NCBI GenBank assembly: GCA_002733865.1
Contig: NVXM01000001.1
Span: 200,206 to 264,205, forward strand
Origin: Sphingopyxis sp.
GTDB taxonomy: Bacteria; Pseudomonadota; Alphaproteobacteria; Sphingomonadales; Sphingomonadaceae
Direction of reading: 5' to 3'
DNA: 64,000 nt
Shown here: positions 61,241-64,000 of the stretch, one piece after another
Position numbering within the stretch: the first letter of the stretch is position 1
How the letters are laid out: every line of letters starts with the position of its first letter
Program-made: the position numbers and the translations under genes
Notes under the pieces: model-generated
Told to the model about the DNA's origin: nothing
What the model saw: only the letters and a program-made list of their open reading frames with translations
The model's database searches: none

Positions 61241-62293
61241 ATGGATGACCTGCCCGCTATGCCGAACGGAATCGATTCACCTAAAATTTTGCTCCAGACA
61301 TTGCTCGGCAAAAAGACCGAACAAACGCCCGTATGGCTGATGCGCCAGGCCGGCCGCTATTTGCCGGAATATCGCGAATTGCGGGCGAAAAAGGGCGGAT
61401 TTCTCGAACTTTGCTATGATGCCGGGGCAGCCGCAGAAGTCACGATGCAGCCGATCTGGCGCTTTGCCTTTGATGGAGCAATCCTGTTTTCCGATATCTT
61501 GATCGTGCCGCACGCGATGGGCCAGAAGCTGTGGTTTGAAGCAGGAGAGGGACCCCGGCTGGCCCCAAGGTTGCTGGACACGGCTTTGTCCTCTCTGGAG
61601 GGCGCTCCTGAGCATTTTGAGGCTATATATGCAACGGTTCGAGCGGTCGCTTCCCAGCTCGACGATAAAACCACCTTCATGGGCTTTGCCGGCAGTCCCT
61701 GGACCATCGCAACCTATATGGTCAACGGACAGGGCAGCAAAGACCAGGCAGCGACGCGCCGTTTCGCCTATCAGGATGAATCCGCTTTTTCCCAGCTGAT
61801 CAACGCGATCGTCGATAATACTGTGACCTATCTGCTCGGCCAGATCGATGCGGGTGTTGATGCGGTGCAATTGTTCGACAGCTGGGCCGGATCGTTGTCG
61901 CCGGCGCAGTTTGAAAAATGGGTGATCGCCCCCAATGCCGCGATCATATCGAGACTGAAAGCGGTCCATCCGGATCTGCCGATTATCGGTTTTCCGAAAG
62001 GCGCCGGCGCAAAGCTGATTGCTTACGCCAGCGAAACCGGTGCCAGTGCGATTGGCCTGGATGAAACCGTTGATCCGGTCTGGGCCAATAAATATTTGCC
62101 GGCAGAAATTCCGGTGCAAGGTAATCTGGATCCGCTGGCGCTGATTGCCGGCGGCGACGCGCTGGAAAAATCCGCGCGCCACATTCTGGATGTTTTTCAG
62201 GATCGACCGCATATTTTCAATCTCGGCCACGGAATTTTACCGGACACGCCCATTGAACATGTTGAAAAGCTGCTTACACTCGTACGGCAATGA
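61241..62293 (+). CDS. hemE: Uroporphyrinogen decarboxylase
   Basis: 350 residues. PVWLMRQAGRYLPEYRELR and FAGSPWTIATYMV are the conserved substrate-pocket motifs, with the FSDILIVPHAMG Asp. Decarboxylates uroporphyrinogen III to coproporphyrinogen III. A TATAAT sits at 61232-61237, so close that translation may instead start at the ATG 18 bp inside (61259). Neither start has a Shine-Dalgarno. Confidence 0.95.
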   Translation: MDDLPAMPNGIDSPKILLQTLLGKKTEQTPVWLMRQAGRYLPEYRELRAKKGGFLELCYDAGAAAEVTMQPIWRFAFDGAILFSDILIVPHAMGQKLWFEAGEGPRLAPRLLDTALSSLEGAPEHFEAIYATVRAVASQLDDKTTFMGFAGSPWTIATYMVNGQGSKDQAATRRFAYQDESAFSQLINAIVDNTVTYLLGQIDAGVDAVQLFDSWAGSLSPAQFEKWVIAPNAAIISRLKAVHPDLPIIGFPKGAGAKLIAYASETGASAIGLDETVDPVWANKYLPAEIPVQGNLDPLALIAGGDALEKSARHILDVFQDRPHIFNLGHGILPDTPIEHVEKLLTLVRQ

Positions 62294-62733
62294 ATGAAAT
62301 TCTGTCCATGCTCTATCTCTGGTTAAAAGCGGCCCATCTTATCTTTGTCATCTTCTGGATGGCAGGGCTGTTCATGATGCCGCGGTTCTTTGTCTATCAT
62401 CAGGAAAGCGCCGTCGGATCCGATGAGGATGCGAAATGGATTGAACGCGAGGGCAAGCTTCGCAAGATCATTCTCAACCCGTCGCTGGTCATCGTCTGGG
62501 TGCTCGGCCTTTTGCTTGCTTATAATATCGGCGCATTCAGCCAGGGCTGGTTCCACGCGAAATTGCTCATTGTGCTGTTGCTATCGGGCTATCATGGCTG
62601 GATGATTGCTTATTCGAAGAAACTCGCGCGGGGCGATCGGACGATGAGCGACAAGGCTTTGCGGCTGGTCAACGAAGTGCCCGGTATCACCGCTGCCATC
62701 ATCGTCATATTGGTGATCATCAAGCCATTTTGA
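62290..62733 (+). CDS. hemJ: Protoporphyrinogen IX oxidase HemJ
   Basis: 147 residues, four membrane helices. WLKAAHLIFVIFWMAGLFMMPRFFVYH and the KLLIVLLLSGYHG block with histidines H16 and H100-region are the HemJ family features. Oxidises protoporphyrinogen IX. Start overlaps hemE by ATGA, so the two heme genes are coupled. Confidence 0.92.
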   Translation: MNEILSMLYLWLKAAHLIFVIFWMAGLFMMPRFFVYHQESAVGSDEDAKWIEREGKLRKIILNPSLVIVWVLGLLLAYNIGAFSQGWFHAKLLIVLLLSGYHGWMIAYSKKLARGDRTMSDKALRLVNEVPGITAAIIVILVIIKPF

Positions 62734-62878
62734 TCGGCCTTGGTTGACAGTGAAATCACAAAAGCGTAATCAACGGTCAAAGCCCGTCCGGGCGATCTTT
62801 CATGTGAATCGAATACAGCTTCCGCTGCGCACATGCGATTTGAAGAAATAACCTCCTGACATATCTGGATAAAGATCC
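62734..62878. other. hemJ-rho gap
   Basis: 145 bp containing the rho leader. No terminator or clear box is visible. Confidence 0.4.
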
Positions 62879-64000
62879 ATGCATTTAAAAGAATTAAAAC
62901 AAAAATCGCCCGCTGACCTGGTTTCAATGGCCGAAGAGCTGGGTGTTGAAACCGCTTCCACCCTGCGCAAGCAGGATCTGATGTTCGCGATCCTCAAGGA
63001 AGTAGCGGACAATGACGAGCAGATCATGGGCGTCGGCACCATCGAAGTGCTGGCCGACGGTTTTGGTTTTCTGCGCTCGGCAGATGCCAATTATCTTGCT
63101 GGTCCCGACGACATTTACGTCTCTCCCAACCAGGTCCGGAGGTTCGGTCTGCGTACTGGCGATACGGTCGAGGGCGAGATTCGGGCACCGCGCGATGGCG
63201 AGCGCTATTTTGCGCTGACCAAGCTTATCTCGATCAATTTTGATGATCCCGATGCCGTCCGTCACCGGGTCAATTTTGACAATCTGACGCCGCTCTATCC
63301 AGACGAGAAGCTGAAGCTGGACAGTCTCGATCCAACCGACAAGGACAAATCGGCCCGAGTAATCGATATCATTTCGCCGCAGGGCAAGGGCCAGCGCGCG
63401 CTGATCGTGGCGCCGCCGCGGACCGGTAAAACCGTTTTGCTGCAGAATATTGCCAAGGCGATCACCGACAACCATCCGGAAGTCTATCTGATGGTGCTGC
63501 TGATCGACGAGCGGCCGGAAGAAGTGACCGACATGCAGCGTTCGGTGAAGGGCGAAGTGATTAGCTCGACCTTTGACGAGCCTGCTACCCGCCACGTGCA
63601 GGTCGCCGAAATGGTGATCGAAAAAGCCAAGCGTCTGGTGGAGCACAAGCATGATGTTGTGATTCTGCTCGACTCGATCACCCGTCTCGGGCGCGCCTAT
63701 AACACCGTGGTGCCAAGCTCCGGCAAGGTGCTGACCGGTGGTGTGGATGCCAACGCCCTGCAACGGCCGAAGCGCTTTTTCGGTGCGGCGCGTAATATCG
63801 AGGAAGGCGGTTCGCTATCGATCATCGCCACCGCGCTGATCGATACCGGCAGCCGGATGGACGAAGTCATCTTTGAAGAATTCAAGGGCACCGGCAACTC
63901 GGAAATCGTGCTGGACCGCAAGGTCTCCGACAAGCGGATCTTCCCGGCGCTCGACGTCGGCAAGTCCGGTACCCGCAAGGAAGAATTGCTGGTCGAGGAC
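62879..64000 (+). CDS. rho: Transcription termination factor Rho (3' end outside window)
   Basis: 374 codons are visible of about 418, the last 45 or so lie beyond the window. An N-terminal helical domain ([22 protein letters not shown]) is followed by the cold-shock RNA-binding domain ([17 protein letters not shown]). The RecA-type ATPase holds Walker [20 protein letters not shown] and the Q/R loops ([15 protein letters not shown]). A second in-frame ATG is at codon 17. Rho unwinds RNA-DNA hybrids and ends transcripts. mnmE/mnmG/rsmG/parAB usually follow in this region of alphaproteobacterial chromosomes. Confidence 0.96.
   Translation, partial: MHLKELKQKSPADLVSMAEELGVETASTLRKQDLMFAILKEVADNDEQIMGVGTIEVLADGFGFLRSADANYLAGPDDIYVSPNQVRRFGLRTGDTVEGEIRAPRDGERYFALTKLISINFDDPDAVRHRVNFDNLTPLYPDEKLKLDSLDPTDKDKSARVIDIISPQGKGQRALIVAPPRTGKTVLLQNIAKAITDNHPEVYLMVLLIDERPEEVTDMQRSVKGEVISSTFDEPATRHVQVAEMVIEKAKRLVEHKHDVVILLDSITRLGRAYNTVVPSSGKVLTGGVDANALQRPKRFFGAARNIEEGGSLSIIATALIDTGSRMDEVIFEEFKGTGNSEIVLDRKVSDKRIFPALDVGKSGTRKEELLVED

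Noticed and set aside
1..64000. tRNA, rRNA, insertion sequence, prophage, CRISPR
   Set aside because: No transposase- or integrase-like ORF, no direct-repeat array and no cloverleaf-like stretch was recognised. A tRNA could have been missed by eye; a tRNAscan run would settle it.

Overview
The window is a contiguous, gene-dense stretch of chromosome from an alphaproteobacterium, most likely of the order Sphingomonadales. The reasons are the gene content (MipZ and DivK cell-cycle proteins, a PgmG-type phosphoglucomutase/phosphomannomutase, NrnC, MmcB, DUF3572, DUF3576, DUF1491 and DUF5818 proteins, a long-form Hpf, an alphaproteobacterial LptC/LptA/LptB/LptE set), moderately high GC by eye, and palindromic intergenic repeats of the CCCCGGC-cttc-GCCGGGG type. 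No tRNA, rRNA, insertion sequence, prophage or CRISPR array is visible. Gene order looks vertically inherited.

Layout. 0-9.7 kb: exported cyclophilin, alanine dehydrogenase, a short-chain dehydrogenase, then a leftward block nrnC-lptC-lptA-lptB-rpoN (LPS export plus sigma-54), then a two-domain cold-shock protein. 9.8-15.5 kb: a large serine-protease autotransporter, Dps, a TMEM165/GDT1-type transporter and ribosomal protein L33. 15.6-23.5 kb: divK, small enzymes, panC, mipZ with a J-domain gene, and pgmG. 23.5-24.1 kb: a gap holding two unannotated, tandem, paralogous 40-residue membrane peptides behind a near-consensus sigma-54 promoter. 24.1-36.6 kb: MAPEG protein, amidohydrolase, HDAC-like deacetylase, AI-2E-type permease, MBL hydrolase, Lhr-type helicase, tandem aspartic proteases, GST, TrhO and PdeM. 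36.6-39.7 kb: bioF-bioD-bioA. 39.7-48.5 kb: Na+/H+ antiporter, YggS, ThiE-like protein, an exported unknown, then DUF3576-leuS-lptE-holA. 48.6-57.3 kb: MsrB, bifunctional PBP, metallopeptidase, YcgN, SCO, ankyrin protein, MmcB, SleB-type hydrolase, DUF1491, thioesterase, ptsN, hpf. 57.4-64 kb: dnaQ-coaE-aroE-maf-ppsR leftward and hemE-hemJ-rho rightward. The 282-bp divergent gap next to hemE carries DnaA boxes and is a candidate chromosomal origin; rho runs off the window end.

The most interesting structure is at 23.55-24.00 kb: on the minus strand, a dyad (candidate activator site), an IHF-like site, a -24/-12 promoter with one deviation from consensus, a leader of about 53 nt, and two 40-codon ORFs each with a good Shine-Dalgarno. 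The sigma-54 gene itself lies in the same window. Other points worth a second look are the palindromic element translated in frame inside the Lhr-type helicase, the hemE-side origin candidate, and the tandem retropepsin-like proteases of which one has lost a catalytic-motif glycine. All start choices and functions here come from reading the sequence; no database search was run.
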